DNA from: Pseudomonadota bacterium
Lineage (GTDB): Bacteria > Pseudomonadota > Gammaproteobacteria > Acidithiobacillales > Acidithiobacillaceae
DNA: 64,000 bases
Direction of reading: 5' to 3'
NCBI GenBank assembly: GCA_021821885.1
Contig: JAKARO010000001.1
Location: 1 to 64,000 of the forward strand
The notes beneath the pieces are model-generated. The model did no database searches, was not told where the DNA came from, and saw only the letters and a program-made list of their open reading frames with translations. Below are positions 30,123-40,813 of the stretch, piece by piece. The position numbers were made by a program, and so were the translations under genes. Position 1 is the stretch's first letter, and every line of letters begins with the position of its first letter.

Positions 30123-31070
30123 TCAGTCATCGGCCCGCTGGTGGGTGCGCACCCGGCGCAGAATGCCATCATGGCCAGAAATTACGAGGCTTTCGCTCTC
30201 CACGAAATACCGGGAACGGGACACCCCATCCAGGATGTCGCCAGAAGTAAGGCCGGTCGCCACAAACAGGACATCATCGCTGGCCACCAGCTCATCGCGC
30301 TCCAGCCAGTGGCCGGCCCGGAGGCCGGCAGCCTCGACTGCCCCGGCCTCACCCGGATTCTGGGGCGCCAGCGCTCCAAACATGTCGGCCCCCATGGCGC
30401 GGGCTGCACAGGCCGTGATCACGCCTTCCGGGGTGCCGCCGATACCCATCATCGCGTCGACCTTCACGCCCAGCGCCGCCATGATGCCACCACTGACATC
30501 TCCGTCCGTCTGCAGGCGGACCGTCGCTCCCGCTGCCTGAATCTCCCGGATCATCGCTTCGTGGCGGGGTTTCTTGAGCACAAAAATCCGGAGTTCCCGG
30601 ACATCCTTGCCCAGCGCCCTCGCGAGGTCATGAAGACGGTCTTTCATGGGCGCAGCAGGATCAATCTTTCCCCTTGCCGCGGCAGGCACCACCAGTTTGT
30701 CCATATAGAACGCAGGACCCGGGCGGAACATGCTTCCCTTGGGGGCAGCCGCCAGAACACAGATGGAGCCAGGCATCCCGCTTGCCAGGAAGCTGGTCCC
30801 TTCCACGGGATCCACCGCAATGTCCACTTCCGGACCTGTCCCGGAGCCAACGGCCTCACCGTTATACAGCATGGGAGCCTCGTCCTTTTCTCCCTCGCCG
30901 ATCACGACGGTACCCCGCATGGGAACCTGGGCGATGGCGGCCCGCATGGCATCCACCGCCGCGCCATCCCCAAGTTCTTTTTCCCCCCGCCCGATCCACG
31001 CGCTGGCCGCACGGGCCGCCGTTTCGGTCACGGGTAGCAGGGAAAGCGCCAGATTGCGGATGGTGGCCAT
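30123..31070 (-). CDS. glpX: Class II fructose-1,6-bisphosphatase
   Basis: AASAWIGRGEKELGDGAAVDAMRAAIAQVPMRGTVVIGEGEKDEAPMLYNGE...DIAVDPVEGTSF. Start set at MATIRN. Confidence 0.94.
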   Translation of the reverse strand: MATIRNLALSLLPVTETAARAASAWIGRGEKELGDGAAVDAMRAAIAQVPMRGTVVIGEGEKDEAPMLYNGEAVGSGTGPEVDIAVDPVEGTSFLASGMPGSICVLAAAPKGSMFRPGPAFYMDKLVVPAAARGKIDPAAPMKDRLHDLARALGKDVRELRIFVLKKPRHEAMIREIQAAGATVRLQTDGDVSGGIMAALGVKVDAMMGIGGTPEGVITACAARAMGADMFGALAPQNPGEAGAVEAAGLRAGHWLERDELVASDDVLFVATGLTSGDILDGVSRSRYFVESESLVISGHDGILRRVRTHQRADD

Positions 31071-31117
31071 GGTTTGTTTTTCCTCCGGGAAACTGTGAAA
31101 ATGCTGGTGAGAATAAC

Positions 31118-31936
31118 TCATTGTTCCAGTTTTTGGAACTCGGGAACCCCGGTTTCCAGCCATTGCCGCCATTCCCCGTGGAGGGCAGGATCCAGTGTTG
31201 CGAGTACGGAAGTTCTGGCCAGGGCCTGTGGTGGCAGGGCCTGGCCATCCAGGGTACTGCAGATTCCTCCTGCCTCCAGCAGAACCAGCGTCCCGGCCGC
31301 CCGATCCCACAGCTGCTGTGCCCCGTGCAGGTAGAAATGGTAGCGGCCTGCCGCCAGCCAGCACCATTCCAGCACACAGCTCCCAAAATTACGCTGGCTG
31401 TGGAATGGCTTTTCATCCATGATCCGGTGGGCAAGGGATCGGGACAGCCGCTTGTAGTCCACAACCCCTACTGTCGAGCGCAGCGCCGGGGCCTGCCGGT
31501 AATGCAGGGGCTGTCCATTGCAGAAAGCCCCCCTGCCTTTTTGTGCCAGAAACAGTTCCCGGCGGACTGGATCGTAGATCCAGGCCTGGCGGGTTCCGGA
31601 ACTCTCCAGGAGCGCAAGGCTGATCCCGAAAACAGGCACACCGGCAGCAAAATTGCTGGTACCATCCAGCGGATCCAGACACCAGACAGGCCGCCCGTCT
31701 GCCAGAATCGCGGCCTGCTCCTCCGCGGGCATCTCCTCGCCCACAAGGGGGATTTCCGGATAGCGGGCGGCGAGCATCTGCTGCAGAAAATTCTGGCTGT
31801 CTATATCAGCACTGGTCACGATACTGCCATCCGGTTTCGCGCTCGCCGCCACTGTCAGATAACGGGGCAGAATAAAACGCTCAGCGCAGATGCGCAGCAG
31901 GTCGCCCACCCATTGCGGATCGATGGTGTTGGACAT
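31118..31936 (-). CDS. Inositol monophosphatase (SuhB-like) family protein
   Basis: GEEMPAEEQ...VWCLDPLDGTSNFAAGVPVFGISLAL...WDRAAGTLVLLEAGG; RBS AAGGAG ahead of MSNTIDP. Confidence 0.9.
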   Translation of the reverse strand: MSNTIDPQWVGDLLRICAERFILPRYLTVAASAKPDGSIVTSADIDSQNFLQQMLAARYPEIPLVGEEMPAEEQAAILADGRPVWCLDPLDGTSNFAAGVPVFGISLALLESSGTRQAWIYDPVRRELFLAQKGRGAFCNGQPLHYRQAPALRSTVGVVDYKRLSRSLAHRIMDEKPFHSQRNFGSCVLEWCWLAAGRYHFYLHGAQQLWDRAAGTLVLLEAGGICSTLDGQALPPQALARTSVLATLDPALHGEWRQWLETGVPEFQKLEQ

Positions 31937-32078
31937 GACTATGGCTCCTTCTTTCGGGGTGCAGCAGGACATACCCGCGCTTAGGGCGGGATCGAGGACC
32001 GCAAGCCCGCGCGGCCGGTTTCCCCCTTTCCGGGTTCTGTCTTATGCTAGCGCTACCCAAGTGCCCTGTCGTCCGGTC

Positions 32079-32825
32079 ATGCCGCGCATACACCTGTATA
32101 CCCCTGTCGCCCCCCATTCCGGCGATTTTTTCCTGGAAGAAGGTGCCAGTCACCATCTGCTCCATGTCCTGCGCGCCAGGAGAGGCCAGCCCCTGACCCT
32201 ATTCTGCGGGGATGGCCATGACTATCCCGCCATCCTGCAGGGAGCCGAACAGGGGCGTGCCAGACTCCTGGTAGAAGGCGCCCGGAAACGCGATACGGCA
32301 TCTCCCATCGCCATTACCCTCTGTCTGCCCCTCCTGCGGGGAGAACGGTGGGACTGGGCCCTGCAGAAGGTCACAGAGCTGGGGGTAGCACGCATCCAGC
32401 CAGTGCAGACCGATCACAGCGTGGTTGACCTGGGTGGATCCCGGGCGGAAAAACGGCTGTCCCGCTGGCAGGAGATGGTGATTGCCGCCTGCGAGCAGGG
32501 CCAGGCTACCCGCATCCCCACACTCTGCCCCCTGGTCCCCCTGGCCGCTTTCTGGTCTGCGGTCCCGGCCGGGCCTGGCATTCTGTTCGACGCGGAGGCC
32601 ACTGCTCCCCTCCAGCGCTCCCGGCTTCCGGAGAATGGAGAGCTCCGCCCCCAGGCCATCACCCTGCTCACCGGTCCTGAAGGAGGACTCAGTGTGGAGG
32701 AACGTCAGGCGGCCGGACGCATGGGTTTCATCTCCGCACACCTGGGACCCCGCATTCTGCGGGCCGAAACAGCCGCCGTAACCGCCGTCGCCCTCGTACA
32801 GCATTTATGGGGAGACCTGTGTTGA
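32079..32825 (+). CDS. rsmE: 16S rRNA (uracil1498-N3)-methyltransferase
   Basis: [22 protein letters not shown]...[21 protein letters not shown]...[12 protein letters not shown]...[16 protein letters not shown]. Confidence 0.94.
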   Translation: MPRIHLYTPVAPHSGDFFLEEGASHHLLHVLRARRGQPLTLFCGDGHDYPAILQGAEQGRARLLVEGARKRDTASPIAITLCLPLLRGERWDWALQKVTELGVARIQPVQTDHSVVDLGGSRAEKRLSRWQEMVIAACEQGQATRIPTLCPLVPLAAFWSAVPAGPGILFDAEATAPLQRSRLPENGELRPQAITLLTGPEGGLSVEERQAAGRMGFISAHLGPRILRAETAAVTAVALVQHLWGDLC

Positions 32826-32880
32826 CAGGAAGCCCGGCAAAGACGGACCATGGAAACAGTCCAGACGAGGCCTGACATCC

Positions 32881-33837
32881 ATGGAAATCCTGCTTGCCAA
32901 TCCGCGCGGGTTCTGCGCTGGCGTGAACCGCGCCATCCAGATTGTTGAACGCGCGCTGGAGCTCTTCGACGCACCCATTTATGTCCGCCATGAGGTAGTG
33001 CACAATCGCCATGTCGTGGAAGACCTGCGCGCCCGTGGGGCCATTTTTGTGGAAGAACTGGACGAAATCCCGGATGGTGCAACGGTCATTTTCAGTGCGC
33101 ACGGCGTTCCTGTCTCCGTACGCGAAAAGGCAGCCGAACGCGGTCTTACGGTTTTTGACGCCACCTGCCCGCTGGTGACCAAGGTCCACATGGAAGTCCG
33201 GAAGTACAGCCGGGAAGGCATGGAAATGGTACTCATCGGCCACGCCGGCCACCCTGAAGTGGAAGGCACCATGGGCCAGGTGAAGGCCGGGATGATGTAC
33301 CTGGTCTCCAGCGTCCAGGATGTCGCGGCACTAAATCCGCGGAACCCGGAAAAACTGGCCTATATTACCCAGACCACCCTCAGCATGGACGATACCGCCG
33401 AGGTAATTGCTGCCCTGCGCCAGCGTTTTCCCATTATCCAGGGACCCAAGAAAGACGACATCTGCTACGCCACCCAGAACCGCCAGGATGCCGTCAAAAA
33501 TCTTGTGCCCGATGTCGACATCCTGCTTGTGGTGGGGGCACCCAACAGCTCCAATTCCAGCCGCCTCGCCGAGCTGGGAATCCGCCTGGGGATTCCTGCC
33601 CATCTCATTGAGGACGCCAGCCAGCTTCAGCTCGACTGGTTCCGGAATGTCCGCAAAATCGGGATCAGCGCCGGAGCTTCTGCCCCGGAAACCCTGGTTC
33701 AGGGCATCATTGATGCCCTGCAGGCCTGGGGTGCCACCGCACCGCAGGAGCGGGAAGGGGTGGAGGAAAAGGTAATTTTCAGTCTGCCTCTTGCACTGTC
33801 CCAGGCCCGTCCGGAGATTCCGGAGACCCATTCCTGA
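32881..33837 (+). CDS. ispH: 4-hydroxy-3-methylbut-2-enyl diphosphate reductase
   Basis: [26 protein letters not shown]...[16 protein letters not shown]...[14 protein letters not shown]...[11 protein letters not shown]. Confidence 0.97.
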   Translation: MEILLANPRGFCAGVNRAIQIVERALELFDAPIYVRHEVVHNRHVVEDLRARGAIFVEELDEIPDGATVIFSAHGVPVSVREKAAERGLTVFDATCPLVTKVHMEVRKYSREGMEMVLIGHAGHPEVEGTMGQVKAGMMYLVSSVQDVAALNPRNPEKLAYITQTTLSMDDTAEVIAALRQRFPIIQGPKKDDICYATQNRQDAVKNLVPDVDILLVVGAPNSSNSSRLAELGIRLGIPAHLIEDASQLQLDWFRNVRKIGISAGASAPETLVQGIIDALQAWGATAPQEREGVEEKVIFSLPLALSQARPEIPETHS

Positions 33838-35335
33838 TTTCCTCCTCCGTCGGCACGACAGTCCGCGGAACCAGATCCACCGGGTCCAGAACAGGAAGAA
33901 CCCGGTCACGGCTGGCAGCGCCGAGATCCTGGAAGCGGCGGGCGGAAACCAGCACACGGCTCTCCAGGGACGCCGTTGCCTGATTGTAGGCATGCACGGC
34001 CTGGTGCAGCCCTTTCCCCACTTTCTGCCAGTGTCCTGCAAGCGTTCCCAGCCGCTCATGCAGCTCCTGGCCCAGGGCGCTGATGACCTGGGCATTGGCG
34101 GCTATTGATTCCTGGCGCCATCCATAGGCAGCGGCCCTTAGCAGGGCAATCAGGGTGGTAGGTGTGGCAACGATGACCCGCTGCTCCACGCCATACTCGA
34201 TAAGTGCCGGGTCCGCCTGCAGCGCCGCACTGAAAAAATCTTCTCCGGGCAGAAAAAGCACCACAAACTCCGGGCTGGTGCTGAGCTGTTCCCAGTACGC
34301 CTTTTTGCCCAGCTGGCCCAGATGGGTCCGCAGTTCCGCCGCATGCTTGCGCAGCCATCCCTGGCGCTCCCGCTCATCCTGGGCCTCAACCGCCTCCAGA
34401 TAGGCATTCAGGGGGGCTTTGGCATCCACAACAATCTGTTTTCCACCCGGCAGCCGCACGATGAGATCCGGGCGCTGGATTCCCTCCTGCCGGTCCAGGG
34501 TAGCCTGCTCCACAAAGTCGCAATGCGCGAGCATACCCGCCATTTCCACCACCCGCCGCAGTTGCATCTCGCCCCAGCGGCCACGGGCCGCTGGCTGTCG
34601 CAAGGCCTTGACGAGGGCTGCAGTTTCCTGGTGAAGCCGTGGCAGATGATCCTGCACCAGCCCCCTAAGCTGCTCGCTCAGGCTGCTGTAGGCAGCGTTG
34701 CGGACAAGTTCCAGGGCATCCAGGCGCTCATTCATTTTCGCCAGGGATTCCTGGATCGGCTGCACCATCTGCCCCAGGCCGCTCTGCCGCAGATCCCAGT
34801 CCTGCCGGGCCTGATCCTGAAAACGCCCAAGGTTCTCCTGGGCCAGCCGCAGGAAATCCTGGTTATTGCGATGCAGGGCATCTGCGGACAGCGCTGCAAA
34901 CAGCTGGGCGGACCGCTCCCGGCTTTCTTCCAGGAAGGACTGCCTTTCCTGGGTTTGCCGTCTTTCCTGTGCCAGCCTCTCCTGCAGTGCGGCCAGCTGG
35001 CGCTGTGCATCCGCATGAAGACCGCGGACTTCAGCAAGGGTAGCCTCAAGAGACTGCCTTTCCTGCAGCAGGACAGGGATACGGCGGTTTTCCACTTCCA
35101 GCTCCGCCCGCTCGACCATCTGGGCCTGAAGGGCAGATTCCAGCCCGGACATCCGGAGACGATCCTGGTCGAGGGACTGCTGAAGGGCCACATTTCTGGC
35201 AGCAGCGTCTTCCTGCTGTTTCTGCAGGCTGTCTAGCCGGGCCAGAAGGGAGGCCCGCCGGACCAGCCCGGCGAGCCAGGAGAGCAGACCACCCGCAAGG
35301 GCTCCGGCCAGAAACCACAGCAGTTCCCGGACCAT
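33779..35335 (-). CDS. rmuC: DNA recombination protein RmuC
   Basis: Coiled-coil N-terminus; [23 protein letters not shown]...[26 protein letters not shown]...[12 protein letters not shown]...[17 protein letters not shown]. Confidence 0.94.
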   Translation of the reverse strand: MVRELLWFLAGALAGGLLSWLAGLVRRASLLARLDSLQKQQEDAAARNVALQQSLDQDRLRMSGLESALQAQMVERAELEVENRRIPVLLQERQSLEATLAEVRGLHADAQRQLAALQERLAQERRQTQERQSFLEESRERSAQLFAALSADALHRNNQDFLRLAQENLGRFQDQARQDWDLRQSGLGQMVQPIQESLAKMNERLDALELVRNAAYSSLSEQLRGLVQDHLPRLHQETAALVKALRQPAARGRWGEMQLRRVVEMAGMLAHCDFVEQATLDRQEGIQRPDLIVRLPGGKQIVVDAKAPLNAYLEAVEAQDERERQGWLRKHAAELRTHLGQLGKKAYWEQLSTSPEFVVLFLPGEDFFSAALQADPALIEYGVEQRVIVATPTTLIALLRAAAYGWRQESIAANAQVISALGQELHERLGTLAGHWQKVGKGLHQAVHAYNQATASLESRVLVSARRFQDLGAASRDRVLPVLDPVDLVPRTVVPTEEEIRNGSPESPDGPGTVQEAD

Positions 35336-35422
35336 CAGGCCGCACCCCCCCTGGTCCTGTACTGTTGTCTGGCCTCGCCCCGGGGAAGAATGCGGCAGAC
35401 AGGGAGAACCGCGGCAATGGCC

Positions 35423-35896
35423 TTAATCGTGGCCTTCCAGCTGCGAGGTACAGTGTGGACAGCGGGTGGCTGCCATCGGGATTGCCGTCGCACAGAATGG
35501 GCAATTTTTGGTCGTTACCGGTGCTGTGGGCTTGGGATAGAGGCGGTTAATGCCCCGGACCAGGGAAAAAATGACCAGGGCAACGATCACAAAACTGATA
35601 ATGGACATGACAAACAGTCCATAGTTGAGGGTTACCGCTCCAGCCTTCTGGGCTGCTGCCAGGGTCACGTAGGGTCCAGGAATTTTTCCTGCATGGAGAA
35701 CCAGGAACAGGTTGCTGAAATCCACATTTTTCAGGATCAGGCCAATCGGAGGCATGATCATGTTGTTGACAAGGGAAGTTACAATGGCTGAAAAGGCCGT
35801 ACCGATCACAAACGCGACTGCAAGGTCTATGACATTTCCGCGTTTCAGAAACTCCTTGAAATCCCCAATGAATTTCCTCATTTCTGGCTCCTCCAT
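35423..35896 (-). CDS. mscL: Large-conductance mechanosensitive channel
   Basis: FKEFLKRGNVIDLAVAFVIGTAFSAIVTSLVNNMIMPPIGLIL...YGLFVMSIISFVIVALVIF. Has a C-terminal zinc-ribbon-like CPFCATAIPMAATRCPHC extension. Confidence 0.95.
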   Translation of the reverse strand: MEEPEMRKFIGDFKEFLKRGNVIDLAVAFVIGTAFSAIVTSLVNNMIMPPIGLILKNVDFSNLFLVLHAGKIPGPYVTLAAAQKAGAVTLNYGLFVMSIISFVIVALVIFSLVRGINRLYPKPTAPVTTKNCPFCATAIPMAATRCPHCTSQLEGHD

Positions 35897-35994
35897 ACTG
35901 TTTTTTCTTAACTTCAGTTAGAGTCTAGCAGTGGCAGCCGGAACCGGAAAGCCGCCGGAAAAATTTCTGGCGGCAGGGCAGTGGTTGTCCCTTT

Positions 35995-36537
35995 TCATCC
36001 TTCAGGCGCCACACCAGCACAGAAGGCACTGATGGCTTGCCGCTGCTGGTGCATGCCATTCCGCTGCGGCGCGGCCACACATCCGGGGGAACCGTTTTCG
36101 CAGACCAGTGCCCATTTCCCGGCAAGGGCAAAAAAACGGGCCGCCGAGGAAGATGCTTTTGCATAGGGCGGATTTTCCGCCAGAAGTCCGTGGAGGGCAG
36201 AATAATAGCGGCTTTCTTCCGTCGCCCACCCGGAAACTGCCTGCCAGCAGGTTTGCTGCTCCACCGGACGGGTACGCGCACAGCCTACGGCATCCCGCCT
36301 CGCCAGCAGGAGCGATTTTCTCCAACCGGGGCAGAACCGCCGTTCTGTCGCTTCCCGTCGGACATTAATGGTCTCCAGACGCCTTTCGGCCTCTTCTGCC
36401 TTTTCCGTGGCCATCCTTGCCCGCTCTGCCGCCGTAACGGCCGCGCCTGCCGAGCCAGCGTTTTCTGTTTTTGGTGCCATTTGTGCACAACCCGACAGAA
36501 GGACCATGCCGGCAGCCAGAATGGGCATTTTGCGCAT
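35995..36537 (-). CDS. Hypothetical lipoprotein
   Basis: Signal peptide with lipobox-like LLSGCAQ; no family recognised. Confidence 0.6.
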   Translation of the reverse strand: MRKMPILAAGMVLLSGCAQMAPKTENAGSAGAAVTAAERARMATEKAEEAERRLETINVRREATERRFCPGWRKSLLLARRDAVGCARTRPVEQQTCWQAVSGWATEESRYYSALHGLLAENPPYAKASSSAARFFALAGKWALVCENGSPGCVAAPQRNGMHQQRQAISAFCAGVAPEG

Positions 36538-36623
36538 TTTCAGAATCTCCCTCTTTCCTGGTCCCCCTTTATAGCACAGAATGTCTTGGCTTTGCGGCCA
36601 GATCGGGTTCCCGGAGGCCGGAA

Positions 36624-39600
36624 CTATCCGGACCCGGAACGGGCCCGGAGATTTTCAAAAAACACGTAGAAGGCCGGGGTCACATAGAGGGTGAGCAGCT
36701 GCGAAACCACAATCCCCCCGGCTACGGCAACACCAAGCGGGACCCGTGATTCGGCACCCGCTCCAAAACCGATGGCAATGGGCAGGATTCCCAGAATGGC
36801 GGCCAGATTGGTCATCATGATGGGACGGAACCGGGTCATGCAGGCATCTGCAATGGCTTCAGCGGCGGCGGCTCCCTCGCGTCGTCGGCGGATGGCAAAA
36901 TCGACCATGATGATGCCATTTTTCTTTACCAGTCCCACCAGCATGATAATGCCCACAAAACTGAAAAGATCCAGCTGCTGGTGAAAAATCCACAGGGACA
37001 GAAGCGCCCCAAGGCCTGCAAGGGGCAGGGCCGTCAGGATGGTGAGGGGATGGATAAAATCCTCGTAGAGAATGGCCAGAATGGCGTAGATAAGTGCCAC
37101 AGTCGCAAGAAGCAGCAGCGGGAGCGTGCTGCTTGACTGGCGGAAGGCAGCGGCCGTACCGCCAAAACTGCCGTGGACATTGGCTGGCAGTATCCCTGCA
37201 GCTGCCTTTCCGACCTCCCGCGTCGCCTGGCCCAGGGAAATTCCCGGGGCCACGTTGAAAGAAACCGTAACACTGGGAATTCCATCATAGTGGCTGATGC
37301 TCAGCGGACCCACCCCATAGGAGAAATCCGCCAGCGCTGCCAGTGGCACAAGGCCGGCATTGCCCGGGAGCATGATAGCATTGAGGGCACCGATGCTCTG
37401 CTGGAAACGTCGCGCAAGATCCAGAATCACCTCATACTGGTTTGTGGCCGCATAGATGGTACCCACCTGTGTACCGCCGAAAGCGAAGTCAAGGGCCTGC
37501 TCAACCGCTTTGGTCGTAACGCCCAGGGATTCTGCGCGATGGTGCAGAATCCGGACGTTTATCTGCGGATTGGCCACCTGCAAATCCGTGCTGACGGCCT
37601 GGATGCCAGGAATCTTGCGCAGGGCCCGGACAAGGCGTGGCACGACTGCATCCAGGTTTTCCTGGTTCTCGCTCTGCAGGGTGTACTGGTAGCTGGCCTG
37701 GGAGGCAATGGGTCCCATCTGGATGGCAGGGGGCAGAAGAAAACTGCCCTCTACTCCAGGAAAACGCTGCACAATCCTCCTCAGCCTGGCGATCACTGCA
37801 GATCCACTGGAACGACGGGATAACGGTTTCAGCCGGATGATGAGACGGCCAGTGTTGGCCGAGCCGAATCCTCCCACACCCTGTCCAGCGCTGGACAGGA
37901 CCGATTCCACGGCAGGGTCATGGCCTACGGCAGCGGCCACACGCATCTGGACCTGCTCCAGCCGACTGAAGGAAATTCCCTGGGGATATTGCAGGTTGCC
38001 CATAACCATTCCGCTATCTTCGCTGGGAATAAATCCTTTGGGCAGCACCAGAAACAGGCCGGCCATGGCCAGAAAACTGAGCATGGCTCCAAAGTACGTC
38101 CAGATCCGGTGCCCAAGACTCCAGCGCAGACTACGGCCATACCAGGAGCGAAGACGGTCAAATCCTCTCTCAAATGTACCAGGATTTCCATGCCGGATCC
38201 GGAGGTAACGGGCGCAGAGCATGGGGGTAAGGGTAAGGGACACCAGTCCCGAAAGCAGGATCACGACGGCAATTGTCACCCCAAATTCCCGGAAAAGGCG
38301 CCCGATAATCCCGCCCAGCAGCAGAAACGGCAGAAAAACCACAGCCAGGGAAATGGTCATTGAAAGCACGGTAAACCCAATCTCGTGGCTTCCCCGATAG
38401 GCAGCCTGTTCGGGCAGCTCTCCGGACTCCCCATGCCGGGCGATGTTCTCAAGCATGACCACGGCATCGTCCACCACAAAACCCACGGCGAGAGCAAGGG
38501 CCAAAAGGCTCAGGGTATTCAGGGTATACCCCAGCATAGCCATTACGGCGAAGGTCCCCAGGATGGAGACTGGGATGGCAAGGGCACCAATCAGGGTTGG
38601 ACTGCCACGGCGGAGAAAGAGCCAGAGTACCCCGGCCACGAGCAGGGAGGCGAGAATCAGGGTAAGTTCCACTTCCTGGACTGCGGAGCGGATATAGCCG
38701 GCCTTGTCGTAAACAACCTGGAGCCGGGCCCCGCCCGGGAGGTCGGCGGCGAAAGCCGGAAGTCTCTTCTGGATGGCAGAGGAGATGGCAACGGTATCCG
38801 CATTGGGCTGCCGTACTACTGCCAGAATAAGGGCGCGACGCGATCCTATCCAGCTGGCTATCTGGTCATTGTCAACTCCATTCTCTACCGTAGCCACATC
38901 CGCAAGGCGGACGACTGCACCACCGTTCTGCAGGACCGGCATGCTGCGGAATGCAGCAGCATCGTGCAGCTGCCCATGGACATTGAGGGCATAGTTCCGG
39001 TCGGGGGCCAGCAGCGTGCCTTGGGGAAGATTAACATTGTGGCTGGCAATGGCCTGGTCCAAGGCCTGGAGGGACAGTCCCCTGGCCTGCATGGAGAAGG
39101 GGTTGGCATGAATCCGGACAGCATAGTTCTGCTCACCAAACACTTCGACCTGTGCCACACCCGGTATGCCGGAAATGGCGGGAACCACCCGGTCGAGGGC
39201 ATACTGGTTAAGGCGGTAGATAGGCATGCCGGATGCCGAGAGGGCAATGAACTCGATGGGTGCCGCCGACGGGTTGAGCTGCCGGACGAAGGGAAGGCTG
39301 GGCATGCCGGGAGGCAGGAGGTGCTGCGCCTGGGTGACCGCATTCTGGACGTTCTGCGTCGCCACATTGATATTCTGGCTGAGATCGAACTGCAGGATGA
39401 TCCGCGTCGAACCCTGGCTGCTGGTCGAGCTCATGGCCGAAAGTCCCGGTATGGCCGAGAACTGTTTCTCCAGCGGGGTAGCGACACTGCTGGACATCGT
39501 CTGCGGACTAGCACCCGGCAGACTGGCGGCAACCAGTACCGTGGGAAAGTCCACACTGGGAAGCATGGCTACCGGAAGCCCTAGAAAGGCGAAAAGCCCA

Positions 39601-39671
39601 TATATGACCACTGCCAGACTGACAATGACGGTCATCACCCGCCGGCGGATGAAGAGGGCGGAAAAGTTCAC
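36624..39671 (-). CDS. RND efflux transporter permease
   Basis: 1015 aa; FIRRRVMTVIVSLAVVIYGLFAFLGLPVAMLPSVDFPTVLVAASLPGASPQTM...; multidrug (MdtB/MdtC-like) pattern. Confidence 0.95.
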   Translation of the reverse strand: MNFSALFIRRRVMTVIVSLAVVIYGLFAFLGLPVAMLPSVDFPTVLVAASLPGASPQTMSSSVATPLEKQFSAIPGLSAMSSTSSQGSTRIILQFDLSQNINVATQNVQNAVTQAQHLLPPGMPSLPFVRQLNPSAAPIEFIALSASGMPIYRLNQYALDRVVPAISGIPGVAQVEVFGEQNYAVRIHANPFSMQARGLSLQALDQAIASHNVNLPQGTLLAPDRNYALNVHGQLHDAAAFRSMPVLQNGGAVVRLADVATVENGVDNDQIASWIGSRRALILAVVRQPNADTVAISSAIQKRLPAFAADLPGGARLQVVYDKAGYIRSAVQEVELTLILASLLVAGVLWLFLRRGSPTLIGALAIPVSILGTFAVMAMLGYTLNTLSLLALALAVGFVVDDAVVMLENIARHGESGELPEQAAYRGSHEIGFTVLSMTISLAVVFLPFLLLGGIIGRLFREFGVTIAVVILLSGLVSLTLTPMLCARYLRIRHGNPGTFERGFDRLRSWYGRSLRWSLGHRIWTYFGAMLSFLAMAGLFLVLPKGFIPSEDSGMVMGNLQYPQGISFSRLEQVQMRVAAAVGHDPAVESVLSSAGQGVGGFGSANTGRLIIRLKPLSRRSSGSAVIARLRRIVQRFPGVEGSFLLPPAIQMGPIASQASYQYTLQSENQENLDAVVPRLVRALRKIPGIQAVSTDLQVANPQINVRILHHRAESLGVTTKAVEQALDFAFGGTQVGTIYAATNQYEVILDLARRFQQSIGALNAIMLPGNAGLVPLAALADFSYGVGPLSISHYDGIPSVTVSFNVAPGISLGQATREVGKAAAGILPANVHGSFGGTAAAFRQSSSTLPLLLLATVALIYAILAILYEDFIHPLTILTALPLAGLGALLSLWIFHQQLDLFSFVGIIMLVGLVKKNGIIMVDFAIRRRREGAAAAEAIADACMTRFRPIMMTNLAAILGILPIAIGFGAGAESRVPLGVAVAGGIVVSQLLTLYVTPAFYVFFENLRARSGSG

Positions 39672-40813
39672 GGTTTTCCCGCCCTGTCACCGGCCGGGCC
39701 CGGACTCAGGGACGTCTCCGCCGAAATTTCCGGAGCCACGACCTGGACCCTTGCCCCGGCAAAGATCCGCGCAGGCACGGGATATATGGCCGGGCTACCG
39801 ACGGGAAATCCGTCAACCACGGCGTCTTTTCCATTTTGCCAGAGCACCCGGACCACTTTCGTTTCCACCCGCCCATCCAGGGCCTCATAGACAAAATGTC
39901 CTGCATTCCCCTGCTGTACGGCCGCAACAGGCAAAACGGTGGCCCGGGCCAGATGTTCTACCGGCAGACGCACTTCCACAAACCCCCCTGGCCACAGACG
40001 TGCCCGGAGGTTCGCAGCCTGCGCCTGGACACGGATGGTCGCCGTAGATGTGCTGACGCTGTTGTCCACGATCTCCAGCCGCGCCGTATCAAGTCTTTTA
40101 CCCTGCTTTTCGTCAAAAACCGGGATGGCCCAGCCTTCCATCTTGGCCCTGTGCACCGCTTCCAGTAGCCCCTGGGGGATCTGGAACGTGATTCCCATGG
40201 GACTCACCTGGTTGATAGTGGCCAGCAGGGTCTGGTTTGCGACCACCAGATTCCCGGGCTTGAGCTGCGCGAGCCCGATCCGTCCGCGGATGGGTGCCAC
40301 AATTCGGGTATAGCCCAGGGCAAGCCCGGCCTGGCGGACCGCCGCCTGGTCCGCAGCCACCTGGGCCTGGGCCGCCTGGGACTGGGACACCGCCTGCTCG
40401 TAACTCTGGCGCGTAATAAAATCTTTCTGTACCAGGGGCTGGTCCTGCCGCACCTGTTCCGCATTGTACCGGGCACTGGCCCTGGCCGCTTCCAGATTGG
40501 CCCTGGCCTGCGCCAGGGCTGCCTTTGCCTGGTCAGGATTGATGACAAACAGCAGCTGTCCACGCCGAACCATCCCCCCCTGGCGGAAATGGAAGGATTC
40601 CAGCATTCCGGAAGTCTGGGGTACCAGATTGACGGTCTGGAGTGGGGTTACCGTTCCCAGGAAACTCTCGTAGCGGGTCATGGAGCGTACCTGCGCGTGC
40701 ACGACAGTAACTCGCAGGATCGGCGGACCCTGGTGCCCTGACTTCTGGCAGGCGGCCAGACCACAGGACAGAAAAAGGACAAGGACCATTCGGTTCCAAA
40801 AACGTCGTTTCAC
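39668..40813 (-). CDS. RND efflux periplasmic adaptor subunit
   Basis: Lipoprotein-like N-terminus; TVTPLQTVNLVPQTSGMLESFHFRQGGMVRRGQLLFVI...RIVAPIRGRIGLAQLKPGNLV. Confidence 0.94.
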   Translation of the reverse strand: MKRRFWNRMVLVLFLSCGLAACQKSGHQGPPILRVTVVHAQVRSMTRYESFLGTVTPLQTVNLVPQTSGMLESFHFRQGGMVRRGQLLFVINPDQAKAALAQARANLEAARASARYNAEQVRQDQPLVQKDFITRQSYEQAVSQSQAAQAQVAADQAAVRQAGLALGYTRIVAPIRGRIGLAQLKPGNLVVANQTLLATINQVSPMGITFQIPQGLLEAVHRAKMEGWAIPVFDEKQGKRLDTARLEIVDNSVSTSTATIRVQAQAANLRARLWPGGFVEVRLPVEHLARATVLPVAAVQQGNAGHFVYEALDGRVETKVVRVLWQNGKDAVVDGFPVGSPAIYPVPARIFAGARVQVVAPEISAETSLSPGPAGDRAGKP

